DNA from: Cyanobacteria bacterium T3Sed10_344R1
GTDB lineage: Bacteria > Cyanobacteriota > Cyanobacteriia > Phormidesmidales > Phormidesmidaceae
Reading direction: 5' to 3'
Assembly: GCA_003566335.1 (NCBI GenBank)
Contig: PXDR01000453.1
Coordinates: forward strand, 1-10,396
DNA length: 10,396 nucleotides
The notes below the pieces were generated by a model. That model ran no database searches. It was not told the DNA's origin and was given only the letters and a program-made list of their open reading frames with translations. The translations under genes and the position numbers were made by a program. Below, piece after piece: positions 1 through 6,030 of the stretch. Numbering within the stretch: position 1 is the first letter of the stretch; the number at the start of each line of letters is the position of its first letter.

Positions 1-1306
1 ACATTTCCCATGGCGTGATCTGGGCGTTGAAGGCGTTCCACTCCTGGTTTTTGAACTCTAGGAACGTCTTGGTCGCCTGCTCCCCCAGGGTGTGGGTCAG
101 GAGGTCGTCTTGCTTGAGGGCTGCGATCGCATCGTAGAGATTATGGGGCAAGGTTTCGAGATTCGAGAACTCATCCCCCCGAGCAAACAGGTTTTCGTCG
201 ATCCGCTGACCTGGATCGGTTTGGTTTTTCATCCCTTCTAGACCCGCCGCCAGCAGCCCCGCCAACACCAGGTAGAGGTTGGCCGCCCCATCCACCAGCC
301 GACATTCAAACCGCCCGGTGTCTGGAATCCGCAGCAAGTGAGAGCGATTGTTGCCGCCATAGGAAATGTAGCGAGGACTCCAGGTGCTGCCAGAGGTCGT
401 AGTGCTAGCACCCAAGCGGCGGTAAGAGTTAACCGTTGGAGCACAAAGCGCCGCCAACCCTTTCCCGTGGGCCAGCACCCCGCCGAGGAAGTGATAGCCC
501 AGGGGCGACAGTCCCCCGGCATCCGCGCCTTTGGCAAAGCTGTTGATGCCCCCCTGCCACAGGCTGTTGTGAACATGGCCCCCATTCCCGGTGATGTGGC
601 TAAAGGGCTTGGGCATAAAGGTGGCGGTCAAGCCCCGCTGCTCTGCCAGGGTCTTAACCATGTACTTGAAAAACACGTGGCGATCGCAAGTTGTGCGCGC
701 ATCGCTATACGTCCAGTTCAGCTCAAACTGACCATTGGCGTCTTCGTGGTCGCTTTGGTACGGCTCCCATCCCAACTCCTCCATATAAGTGACCAGGGTG
801 GAAATCAGGTCAAACTGCCGCATCAAGTTGAGCTGGTCATAGCAGGGGCGCTCCGCCGTATCCTTGCTGTCCGCCACCACATAGCCCGATTCCGTTTGGC
901 GCAGCAGAAAAAATTCAGCTTCTACCCCCGCCTTGTAGCTGTAGCCCAGGTCAGCCGCCTGGTCTAGCACCCGGTTCAGAATCATCCGAGGAGCCGCCGG
1001 AAACGGCTCGCCCTCAAAATAAACATCGCTGGCTACCCAGCCCACCGTCGGCTCCCAGGGCAGTTGAATCAATGAGTCGGGATCGGGCACTGCCGCAATT
1101 TCAGGAGCCTCTGGCCCTAGTCCCAAATTCGAGGCAAAGGAACAGAAAAACGCGCCGTCCCGTTCCACCGACGCCATCTTCGTCGTCGGCACCAGCTTGG
1201 CCCGAGTGCCCCCCAGCAAATCGGTGTACGAGACCAAAAAGAACTTGATGCCCAGGGCTTTAGCCCGTTCAACTAAACTCTGAGTCTGGGTTAACGTGCC
1301 GACCAT
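1..1306 (-). CDS. glnT: Type III glutamine synthetase / gamma-glutamylmethylamide synthetase-like ligase, 3' end cut by window edge
   Basis: This ATP-dependent ligase joins ammonia, or in some relatives methylamine, to glutamate in the cytoplasm. I translated 435 codons without a stop from the ATG at 1306, almost the whole length expected of the GlnT/type III family; only the last few residues lie beyond base 1. Visible glutamine-synthetase features are VEAEFF (metal-binding Glu about 129 and 131), GQFELNW (Glu about 195), GNGGHVHNS (about 240-248), NSYRR (about 293-297), NNRSH (about 319-323) and FECRLVDGAANLYL (about 333-346). I see no clear adenylylation loop of the enteric GlnA type. GGAGG sits 7 bases before the ATG. 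An NtcA-type site lies upstream. Sequence alone cannot decide between glutamine synthetase and methylamide synthetase activity. Confidence 0.93.
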   Translation of the reverse strand, partial: MVGTLTQTQSLVERAKALGIKFFLVSYTDLLGGTRAKLVPTTKMASVERDGAFFCSFASNLGLGPEAPEIAAVPDPDSLIQLPWEPTVGWVASDVYFEGEPFPAAPRMILNRVLDQAADLGYSYKAGVEAEFFLLRQTESGYVVADSKDTAERPCYDQLNLMRQFDLISTLVTYMEELGWEPYQSDHEDANGQFELNWTYSDARTTCDRHVFFKYMVKTLAEQRGLTATFMPKPFSHITGNGGHVHNSLWQGGINSFAKGADAGGLSPLGYHFLGGVLAHGKGLAALCAPTVNSYRRLGASTTTSGSTWSPRYISYGGNNRSHLLRIPDTGRFECRLVDGAANLYLVLAGLLAAGLEGMKNQTDPGQRIDENLFARGDEFSNLETLPHNLYDAIAALKQDDLLTHTLGEQATKTFLEFKNQEWNAFNAQITPWEM

Positions 1307-1332
1307 GCTCTAGCCTCCAGGAATCTTCGCCC

Positions 1333-1374
1333 AGTAAATCAGGTCTGCCGCCGTTGGTTTGTAGCTGCGATTAC
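1333..1374 (-). promoter_or_regulatory. Probable NtcA-activated promoter of glnT
   Basis: Bases 1361-1374 match the NtcA consensus GTA-N8-TAC exactly. Read toward glnT, 22 bases separate the site from TTTACT (1338-1333), a 4/6 match to the -10 hexamer. That is the spacing of class II NtcA promoters, where the dyad is centred near -41.5. Transcription would start near 1326 and give a leader of about 20 bases carrying the GGAGG ribosome site. The bare 6-base core occurs by chance a few times per 10 kb, so the support comes from position, spacing and the nitrogen role of the gene. Confidence 0.6.
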
Positions 1375-1537
1375 CCGTGATCCCAATTCAGCCCACTCTC
1401 CGGCTCAGGCACTGCCCCACAGCCACCACCTTCCAGCCAAAAGCACGCTGGCCCAAACCGCTTTAAGGAATGCCAACAGGTTGGTCTGTAGCTGAATCCA
1501 TAGGTCATCTCATAGAGTTCATTTCAATCCAGATCTG

Positions 1538-1551
1538 CCTGCTCAAGCAGG
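1538..1551. repeat. Short inverted repeat in the leader of the exported-protein gene
   Basis: CCTGCT and AGCAGG flank a two-base centre, forming a perfect 6+6 dyad 26 bases upstream of the ATG at 1578. With so short a spacer it suits an operator better than an RNA hairpin. No regulator can be assigned. The rest of 1307-1537, apart from the glnT promoter, shows nothing I can recognise. Confidence 0.35.
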
Positions 1552-1577
1552 TCATTTTACTTAGGAGTCAAGGACTG

Positions 1578-2069
1578 ATGGGTAAGGGTAATTGGGGACG
1601 GCGGTTATGGGTTCAGGGGAGCATCGCTGGGCTTTTTGCCCTGGCGGGAGGGCTCGGGGCTGCTCATCCAGGCTTGGCCCAAGGCAGTCATACAACAGCA
1701 GTGTTGGGGTATCTAGATCAGCTGGCGGGCTGCGAGCCCAGCAATCACCTGTTGCCCATGCCAATGTTCACCGGGTTGCTGGTTGCGACCCGCATTGAAG
1801 GCTGGCAGCAAGGACGGTGCAAGGTAGACAACCAGGTATTTGCGCCCTCAGTGCCAGAGGCGCGAGTGCATTTACACACCTGTCATTATCAGTCCAACAC
1901 GTTGCAAATCATGACCGATGAGGTGGCCTATGAACAGGTCAGAACTGGGACGATGACGTTTGACACCAGCAATTCTAGGGATATGCAGCTTTCTCAAGCC
2001 TTGGGCGAGGAGTGCGATTTCAATCGGAATTGGCTAGAGCAGTTGTTGGAGCACCTGCCGCAGCCCTAG
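1578..2069 (+). CDS. Hypothetical exported protein with four cysteines (163 aa)
   Basis: I do not recognise this family. I prefer the ATG at 1578 over the upstream in-frame ATG at 1470, because AGGAG lies 10 bases before it and it places a signal peptide at the N-terminus: charged start (GKGNWGRR), hydrophobic core about 12-28, likely cleavage after Ala34 (GLA|Q). The mature part of about 130 residues has exactly four Cys (52, 81, 102, 146), which could form two disulfides in the periplasm, and no membrane segment. The segment HLLPMPMFTGLLVATRIEG (about 58-75) looks like a structured core. The gene is transcribed away from glnT and toward the importer, with its own hairpin terminator, so it is probably a separate unit. 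Confidence 0.72.
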   Translation: MGKGNWGRRLWVQGSIAGLFALAGGLGAAHPGLAQGSHTTAVLGYLDQLAGCEPSNHLLPMPMFTGLLVATRIEGWQQGRCKVDNQVFAPSVPEARVHLHTCHYQSNTLQIMTDEVAYEQVRTGTMTFDTSNSRDMQLSQALGEECDFNRNWLEQLLEHLPQP

Positions 2070-2078
2070 GGATGGCTG

Positions 2079-2118
2079 AGATCCTAGAATCCCCTGTTGG
2101 GAGGGGTAGGGGATCTTT
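2079..2118 (+). terminator. Hairpin terminator after the exported-protein gene
   Basis: Starting 9 bases after the stop codon, AGATCC (2079-2084) pairs with GGATCT (2111-2116), and inside it CCCCT (2091-2095) pairs with AGGGG (2102-2106) around a 6-base loop. Only three T follow, so it is a weak intrinsic terminator or a transcript-end stabiliser. Confidence 0.45.
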
Positions 2119-2231
2119 AGGGGGATCAGGGGCTATGGGTAGCAAAACGTATGCCACAAAGTACTAGTCTCCGATGAGTTGAGGACTAGGGTGGGGTTGT
2201 GCTGGACTAAATTGCGCGAATGTCCGGGAAA

Positions 2232-2275
2232 TTGTGTTTTTGAACACAAAAGACTGCAAGAGGCTTGTATACAGT
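2232..2275 (+). promoter_or_regulatory. CRP/NtcA-family dyad and -10 element of the importer operon
   Basis: Bases 2232-2249 form a perfect 7-base inverted repeat around four bases. It reads TGTGT-N6-ACACA, the CRP/FNR superfamily layout, and also meets the relaxed NtcA core GT-N10-AC. Counting from the inner GT-N10-AC core, 22 bases separate it from TACAGT (2270-2275), a TAN3T-type -10. The dyad centre (2240.5) would lie at about -41.5 from a start near 2282, the class II activator position. SyCRP1-like or NtcA control is plausible. TGTG half-sites favour a CRP-type protein; the gene function favours NtcA. Confidence 0.5.
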
Positions 2276-2309
2276 ATGCGAAACCTGCTGTTCTCCACAG
2301 GTACTTGCG

Positions 2310-2984
2310 ATGGAATACACTCCTCAATTCTCAGTCGTCTGGAACAACCTCAGCCTTTTCTGGCAAGGGCTGGTGTTGACCCTACAAATTGTGGTCGTGG
2401 CCATTTCCATCGGGCTCATCCTCGGAATCTTAGGCGCGCTAGGTCGCACGTCTGAAAATCGAGTGCTCAATGGAATTGCGATCGCATATGTAGAATTCTT
2501 TCGCAACACGCCATTTCTGATTCAGCTGTTCTTTTTCTTCTTTGGGCTGCCAGGTCTTGGCATCCGCATGTCCTCTTGGCAGGCGGCAGTGCTGGCCCTA
2601 TCGATTAATTTTGGGGCTTATGCCACAGAAATTGTGCGGGCTGGCATTGAGGGAATTGATAAGGGTCAGGTCGAAGCCGGTAAAGCCCTAGGCTTTAAGC
2701 CAATGCAGGTATTTCGCCATGTGGTACTGATTCCGGCCCTCGGCAATATTTATCCAGCCCTAGTGAGCCAGGTGGTGATTGCGGTTTTATTTAGCAGCGT
2801 CGTATCTCAAATCTCGGCAGAAGAATTGACCTTTGCCGGTAATTATCTCCAGTCGCGAACCTTTCGCAGCTTTGAGATTTATTTGGCAATCTCAGTCATT
2901 TACATCGGGTTGGTTTGGTTTATCAAGCTAGTCGCATTCTTAATTCAGCGACAGTTTTTCGCCTTTACGCGATACATCCGCTAA
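2310..2984 (+). CDS. Polar amino-acid ABC transporter permease 1 (HisM/HisQ family, 224 aa)
   Basis: Inner-membrane subunit of an amino-acid importer. I start it at the ATG at 2310 (MEYTPQF), because the 15 residues encoded upstream in frame (CETCC...) are not like the family and the inferred transcription start lies near 2282. No strong ribosome site is visible. Several hydrophobic segments are evident (about 18-44, 68-83, 90-107, 150-170, 190-215). The family motif FRNTPFLIQ lies at about 64-72. The EAA loop that docks on the ATPase is VEAGKALG at about 121-128, followed by hydrophobic residues and IPAL. Length is normal for the family. Permease 2 begins 34 bases later, consistent with a membrane heterodimer and co-transcription. 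Confidence 0.9.
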   Translation: MEYTPQFSVVWNNLSLFWQGLVLTLQIVVVAISIGLILGILGALGRTSENRVLNGIAIAYVEFFRNTPFLIQLFFFFFGLPGLGIRMSSWQAAVLALSINFGAYATEIVRAGIEGIDKGQVEAGKALGFKPMQVFRHVVLIPALGNIYPALVSQVVIAVLFSSVVSQISAEELTFAGNYLQSRTFRSFEIYLAISVIYIGLVWFIKLVAFLIQRQFFAFTRYIR

Positions 2985-3018
2985 ACAAGTTCAGTCAAAC
3001 AAAAATTGAGCCCCCCTC

Positions 3019-3672
3019 ATGCAGGACTTCACGCTCGCTAATATACTGGCCAACTTACTGATTGCAACCCGGTGGACGATTGCCCTCTCTGCGATCGCAT
3101 TTTTTGGCGGTGGTATTGTCGGCTTCATCATCATGCTGATGCGAATTTCTCCTAATCCAATCATTAGAACCATCAGCCTGATCTATGTCGAGATATTTGA
3201 AGCAACCCCGTTGCTTATGCAGCTTTTCCTGGTATTTTTCGGCATTTCTGTCTTGCTGGGACTGAACTTGTCGGCCTGGGCGGCTGCAACTATTGCGTTG
3301 ACAACCTACAGCAGCGCCTTTTTGGCAGATATTTGGCGGGGGTCTGTAGAAGCGGTACCGAGGGGACAATGGGAAGCCTCTCGGGCCTTGGGGTTGCCTT
3401 ATATCAAGCAGCTCAAACGGATCATCTTGCCCCAAGCCGTGCGGATGTCGATTCCGTCCACAGTGGGCTTTGCCGTACAGGTGGTGAAAGGAACCTCTCT
3501 CGCTTCAGTGATTGGGTTTATCGAGTTAACCCGCTCCGCTTCTTCAATCAGTAATGTCACCTTTCAGCCGTTTTTAGTCTATTCAATGGCGGCCCTGATC
3601 TATTTCTGCTTGTGCTTTCCGCTGTCGCTTTGGAGCAAACATCTAGAGAAAAAATTTTCTTACGAAGGCTAG
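3019..3672 (+). CDS. Polar amino-acid ABC transporter permease 2 (HisM/HisQ family, 217 aa)
   Basis: Second membrane subunit, probably pairing with permease 1. Its EAA loop reads WEASRALGLPYIKQLKRIILPQA (about 118-140), with the conserved Glu119-Ala120 and Gly125. Transmembrane stretches are visible at about 10-42, 64-82, 86-104, 145-170 and 184-205. Where relatives usually carry RGTPLL or RNTPLL, this protein reads EATPLL (61-66), so the usual Arg is Glu; this may be normal for its subfamily. The ATG at 3019 is the only sensible start, with a weak ribosome site. The lipoprotein gene follows 85 bases downstream. Confidence 0.9.
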   Translation: MQDFTLANILANLLIATRWTIALSAIAFFGGGIVGFIIMLMRISPNPIIRTISLIYVEIFEATPLLMQLFLVFFGISVLLGLNLSAWAAATIALTTYSSAFLADIWRGSVEAVPRGQWEASRALGLPYIKQLKRIILPQAVRMSIPSTVGFAVQVVKGTSLASVIGFIELTRSASSISNVTFQPFLVYSMAALIYFCLCFPLSLWSKHLEKKFSYEG

Positions 3673-3717
3673 CGGCCCGGAAGTAGCGCTCCTGCTTTTC
3701 CCTAGGCTGCTTAGTCC

Positions 3718-3754
3718 ATACACCTGATTCCCGTAAATCCCATAAACCTGATTC
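3718..3754 (+). repeat. Direct repeat pair before the binding-protein gene
   Basis: ATACACCTGATTC (3718-3730) recurs as ATAAACCTGATTC (3742-3754), 12 of 13 bases identical with a 24-base period. The pair ends three bases before the GTG start of the lipoprotein gene, where a ribosome site would be expected and none is clear. It could be a regulator site, a translational control element or a simple duplication. Confidence 0.45.
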
Positions 3755-3757
3755 AAA

Positions 3758-4690
3758 GTGATTCCGATGATTCAAGCTATTCTACGCGCCTGTTCTCAGC
3801 GACTGGGTCTATCTCTTCCTAGCTTTAAGGTTCTGGGAGCAGTTGCCTTAAGTGCTCTGTTTTCTTTGACCATTGTGGCCTGCTCCCAAGGCTCCATCAC
3901 CTCTCAGCAGGTAGCTGGCGCTGGTGACACTCCCCAGGCTGAGGGAGAAGCCGCCAATAATAATGGCGTAGGGGCGACCCTCGACCAAATTTTGAGTCGT
4001 GGCTCGGTGCGGGTGGCAGTTCCCCAGGATTCCCCGCCGTTTGGTTCGGTGGGTAGTGATGGGCAACCCCGAGGCTACGACATTGAAGTTGCCCGCATGA
4101 TTGCTGAAGCGTTGGAAGTTGAGGTGGAGCTTGTACCGGTGACCAGCACCAACCGGATTCCCTACTTACAGACCAACCGAGTTGACTTGGTGGTGTCGAG
4201 TTTGGGGGCAACACCAGAGCGCGCTAAGTCGATCTATTTTTCATCTTTGCCCTACGCGCCCTTTTTCTCCGGAGTTTACGGAGCGGAAAATATTGAGGTG
4301 GCTGATTATGATGATTTAGCTGGCTTTAGCGTGGGGGTGACTCAAGGCTCGGTGGAAGATATTGTGCTCTCGAACAATGTGCCAGATGGGGTTGAGGTTC
4401 GTCGCTTTGAAGACAATAGCGTAACGGTTTCTGCCCTGTTGGCTAACCAAGTAGAGCTAATTGCTACTGGCAACACGATTGCTAGTCAGGTTATTCAAGA
4501 TAACCCCGATGCCAGTATTGACAATAAGTTTGTGATGCAAAACTCTCCTTGTTATGTCGGTGTGCGCCGGGGAGACCTAGACATGTTGCAGTGGATCAAT
4601 GTGTTTATTCGCAATAAGTTGCTGGCTGGAGAGTTTGAGCCTTTATCTGAAGAATGGTTTGGTGAATCATTACAGCTCCCCATGTTTTAG
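3758..4690 (+). CDS. Amino-acid ABC transporter substrate-binding lipoprotein (SBP family 3, 310 aa)
   Basis: This protein captures the substrate outside the inner membrane and hands it to the permeases. The first 42 residues form a lipoprotein signal with basic residues up to Lys24, a hydrophobic core about 26-40 and lipobox IVAC with the lipidated Cys42. A flexible Gly/Ala/Gln/Asn-rich linker runs to about 74. The fold follows: LDQILSRGSVRVAVPQDSPPFG (75-96), GYDIEVARMIAEAL (106-119) and SSLGATPERAKSIYFS (147-162). Arg155 matches the Arg that binds the substrate carboxylate. The start is GTG at 3758 or ATG at 3767; both keep the signal. These motifs fit polar amino acids (Glu, Gln, Asp, His, Arg class) but do not fix the substrate. 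The gene sits third in the operon, while many such operons begin with it. Confidence 0.92.
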   Translation: MIPMIQAILRACSQRLGLSLPSFKVLGAVALSALFSLTIVACSQGSITSQQVAGAGDTPQAEGEAANNNGVGATLDQILSRGSVRVAVPQDSPPFGSVGSDGQPRGYDIEVARMIAEALEVEVELVPVTSTNRIPYLQTNRVDLVVSSLGATPERAKSIYFSSLPYAPFFSGVYGAENIEVADYDDLAGFSVGVTQGSVEDIVLSNNVPDGVEVRRFEDNSVTVSALLANQVELIATGNTIASQVIQDNPDASIDNKFVMQNSPCYVGVRRGDLDMLQWINVFIRNKLLAGEFEPLSEEWFGESLQLPMF

Positions 4691-4730
4691 GGCTGGTTGA
4701 CTGACAGAAGTTTCCAAAACCTAGTAATTC

Positions 4731-4812
4731 CGTAGGCCGGGTGGAGTGCAACGGAACCCAGAGATTCCCTGATACTGTTGGGTTCCACTGCGTTTCACCC
4801 AATCTACGTAGA
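4731..4812. repeat. REP-like imperfect palindrome between binding-protein and ATPase genes
   Basis: The arms 4739-4760 and 4779-4800 are inverted repeats of 22 bases around an 18-base loop. The ends are perfect (GGGTG with CACCC, GGAACCCA with TGGGTTCC). The five inner differences are all transitions, giving three G-U pairs and two A-C mismatches in plus-strand RNA. An outer pair CGTAG (4731-4735) with CTACG (4804-4808) extends the dyad, and TCTACGTAGA (4803-4812) is itself a 10-base palindrome. GGGTGG.../...CACCC arms ending in GTAG/CTAC resemble dispersed REP elements of cyanobacteria. As RNA it could stabilise the upstream message or reduce ATPase expression. Confidence 0.7.
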
Positions 4813-4861
4813 CGGCTTTATTTAGTTAATCAGGTCTGAGATCCTGACTATGGCTAAAGGC

Positions 4862-4904
4862 TATATTGCCCAATCAACTTGAAGATTAGTGATTGATTAG
4901 GAGA
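4862..4904 (+). promoter_or_regulatory. Possible internal promoter and ribosome site for the ATPase gene
   Basis: TATATT (4862-4867) is a 5/6 match to the -10 hexamer, but no good -35 is seen 16-18 bases upstream. AGGAGA lies at about 4899-4904, 5 bases before the ATG at 4910, a strong ribosome site. Separate expression of the ATPase is possible, given the palindrome that divides it from the upstream genes. Confidence 0.3.
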
Positions 4905-4909
4905 TCCCC

Positions 4910-5692
4910 ATGCAACAGCCTCACACACAAGATCATGCCGCTGTGCTGGACACAGCAGTCCCTATAATTTCGGCCCAAGGAGTAGACAAGTGGTACGCCA
5001 ATAACTTCCATGTTCTTAAAGGCATTAGCTTGGAGGTTCATCGAGGTGAGGTAGTGGTACTGATGGGGCCTTCTGGGTCGGGAAAGTCTACGTTTATTCG
5101 GACGTTTAATGCGTTGGAAGCGTATCAAAAAGGTCGGATCATTATCGACGGGACAGAGCTCACGCCCAAAATGAAGAATGTGGAGGCCATTCGCCGCGAG
5201 GTGGGGATGGTGTTTCAGCAGTTCAATTTGTTTCCTCATCTGACGGTGGTGGAAAATGTGATGCTGGCTCCGATGGAGGTGCGCGGCTGGTCAAAGTCGC
5301 AGGCTAAATCCATCGCAGGTGAATTATTAGAGCGGGTTGGGATTCTCAACCAGGCGAAGAAATATCCTGGGCAGTTGTCGGGGGGGCAGCAGCAGCGAGT
5401 TGCGATCGCCCGTGCCCTAGCCATGCAGCCCAAAATCATGTTGTTTGATGAGCCGACTTCGGCGCTAGATCCAGAGATGGTGCGAGAAGTGCTGGATGTG
5501 ATGCGCAACTTGGCTCAATCGGGCATGACCATGGTGTGTGTAACCCATGAAGTGGGGTTTGCTCGGGAGGTCGCTGACCGGATCGTGTTGATGGCGGATG
5601 GCCAAATTGTGGAGGAAGCTACGCCGGATGAATTTTTCTCAAATCCCAAACATCCTCGCAGTCAACAGTTTCTCTCTCAGATCCTGAGTTGA
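4910..5692 (+). CDS. Polar amino-acid ABC transporter ATPase (GlnQ/HisP/BgtA type, 260 aa)
   Basis: This cytoplasmic subunit powers uptake by ATP hydrolysis. All motifs are intact: Walker [10 protein letters not shown] (53-61), Q-loop [16 protein letters not shown] (102-117), signature LSGGQQQR (156-163), Walker B IMLFDEP (176-182) followed by TSALDPE, and the switch His213 in VTHE. The motif spacing is that of amino-acid importers, with a short C-terminus after the FFSNPKHPR segment that is typical of them. The first 15 residues are a variable extension. The gene closes the importer cluster but lies 219 bases after the binding protein, behind the REP-like element. In cyanobacteria one such ATPase (BgtA) can serve more than one transporter, so it may not be exclusive to these permeases. 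Confidence 0.95.
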   Translation: MQQPHTQDHAAVLDTAVPIISAQGVDKWYANNFHVLKGISLEVHRGEVVVLMGPSGSGKSTFIRTFNALEAYQKGRIIIDGTELTPKMKNVEAIRREVGMVFQQFNLFPHLTVVENVMLAPMEVRGWSKSQAKSIAGELLERVGILNQAKKYPGQLSGGQQQRVAIARALAMQPKIMLFDEPTSALDPEMVREVLDVMRNLAQSGMTMVCVTHEVGFAREVADRIVLMADGQIVEEATPDEFFSNPKHPRSQQFLSQILS

Positions 5693-5737
5693 GTGGCTGC
5701 TGTCAATCCCAATTCTAGAGATGATCCACAACCAGGG

Positions 5738-5766
5738 TTGACGAGGCAGAATACTGCGCTTAGAAT
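5738..5766 (+). promoter_or_regulatory. Near-consensus sigma-70 promoter
   Basis: TTGACG (5738-5743) and TAGAAT (5761-5766) each match consensus at 5 of 6 positions and are separated by exactly 17 bases. Transcription should begin near 5773. The first open reading frame downstream starts 258 bases away, behind a terminator-like structure, so the promoter may serve a noncoding RNA or a long leader. Confidence 0.65.
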
Positions 5767-5772
5767 TTTTGG

Positions 5773-5985
5773 CTATAGCCGCCAATTCTGGTTGGCTAAT
5801 TCAACCGCTAGAGCCCGAAAATTCGGCGCTGCCTGATGGTGCGGGAAACACCACCAGGCAGTAATCACCCCCAGATAAGAACGCTATCTGGCGGCTGGCG
5901 TTAAGTTTAACCCGGCCCCCTGACAGCACTGCTTGCTGTGCCTTTTTCTAAAAGGCATTCGCGGCGGGGGGGGAGCCGGGTTTTT
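5773..5985 (+). ncRNA. Candidate structured noncoding RNA or leader (about 210 nt)
   Basis: Starting from the predicted promoter there are successive inverted repeats: GGTTG/CAACC (5790-5806), AGCCCGA with TCGG-GCT around AAAT (5812-5830), a 13-base-pair stem with one mismatch (5829-5841 with 5849-5861), CCAGATA/TATCTGG (5871-5891), and the compound structure 5909-5982 ending in a T-tract. The third stem presents GGGAAA in its 7-base loop; GGAAACA (5844-5850) is the heptamer I recall as characteristic of cyanobacterial Yfr2-type RNAs, but only one copy is present. Neighbouring stems overlap by two bases, so not all can form at once. This fills the 338-base gap between the ATPase and the next gene. 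A plain attenuated leader for the gene at 6031 is the main alternative. Confidence 0.4.
5909..5985 (+). terminator. Compound intrinsic terminator with two nested hairpins
   Basis: AACCCGGC plus CCCC (5909-5920) pairs with GGGG-A-GCCGGGTT (5970-5982), about 12 base pairs with one bulged A, followed by T's to 5985. Inside are two perfect hairpins lying end to end: ACAGCA/TGCTGT (5923-5939) and GCCTTTT/AAAAGGC (5940-5956). It can end transcription of the importer operon and of any RNA started near 5773. The run of eight G (5966-5973) is also a spot where sequencing errors are likely. Confidence 0.6.
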
Positions 5986-6030
5986 GGTTTCTGGTTTTTC
6001 GCTTGTCCTCAATAGCAAGGAATCAGACCC

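Noticed and set aside
338..967. 209-residue plus-strand reading frame
   Set aside because: It lies wholly antisense to the well-supported glutamine synthetase gene and has no family features.
1470..1577. Longer start for the exported protein
   Set aside because: The extra 36 residues would bury the signal peptide, and the ribosome site sits before 1578.
2265..2309. Longer start for permease 1
   Set aside because: Cys-rich residues unlike the family, beginning upstream of the inferred transcription start near 2282.
2133..2327. Minus-strand frame (and plus-strand frames 2179-2455) in the importer promoter region
   Set aside because: They overlap the promoter and the start of permease 1, with no ribosome site or protein-like pattern.
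4803..4812. Palindrome TCTACGTAGA as a separate operator
   Set aside because: It is the outer end of the REP-like element, which explains it more simply.
5762..5789. Hairpin AGAATT...AATTCT around the palindrome GGCTATAGCC
   Set aside because: It overlaps the -10 element and the likely start site, so the full stem would not be in the transcript. It could be a DNA operator, but evidence is thin.
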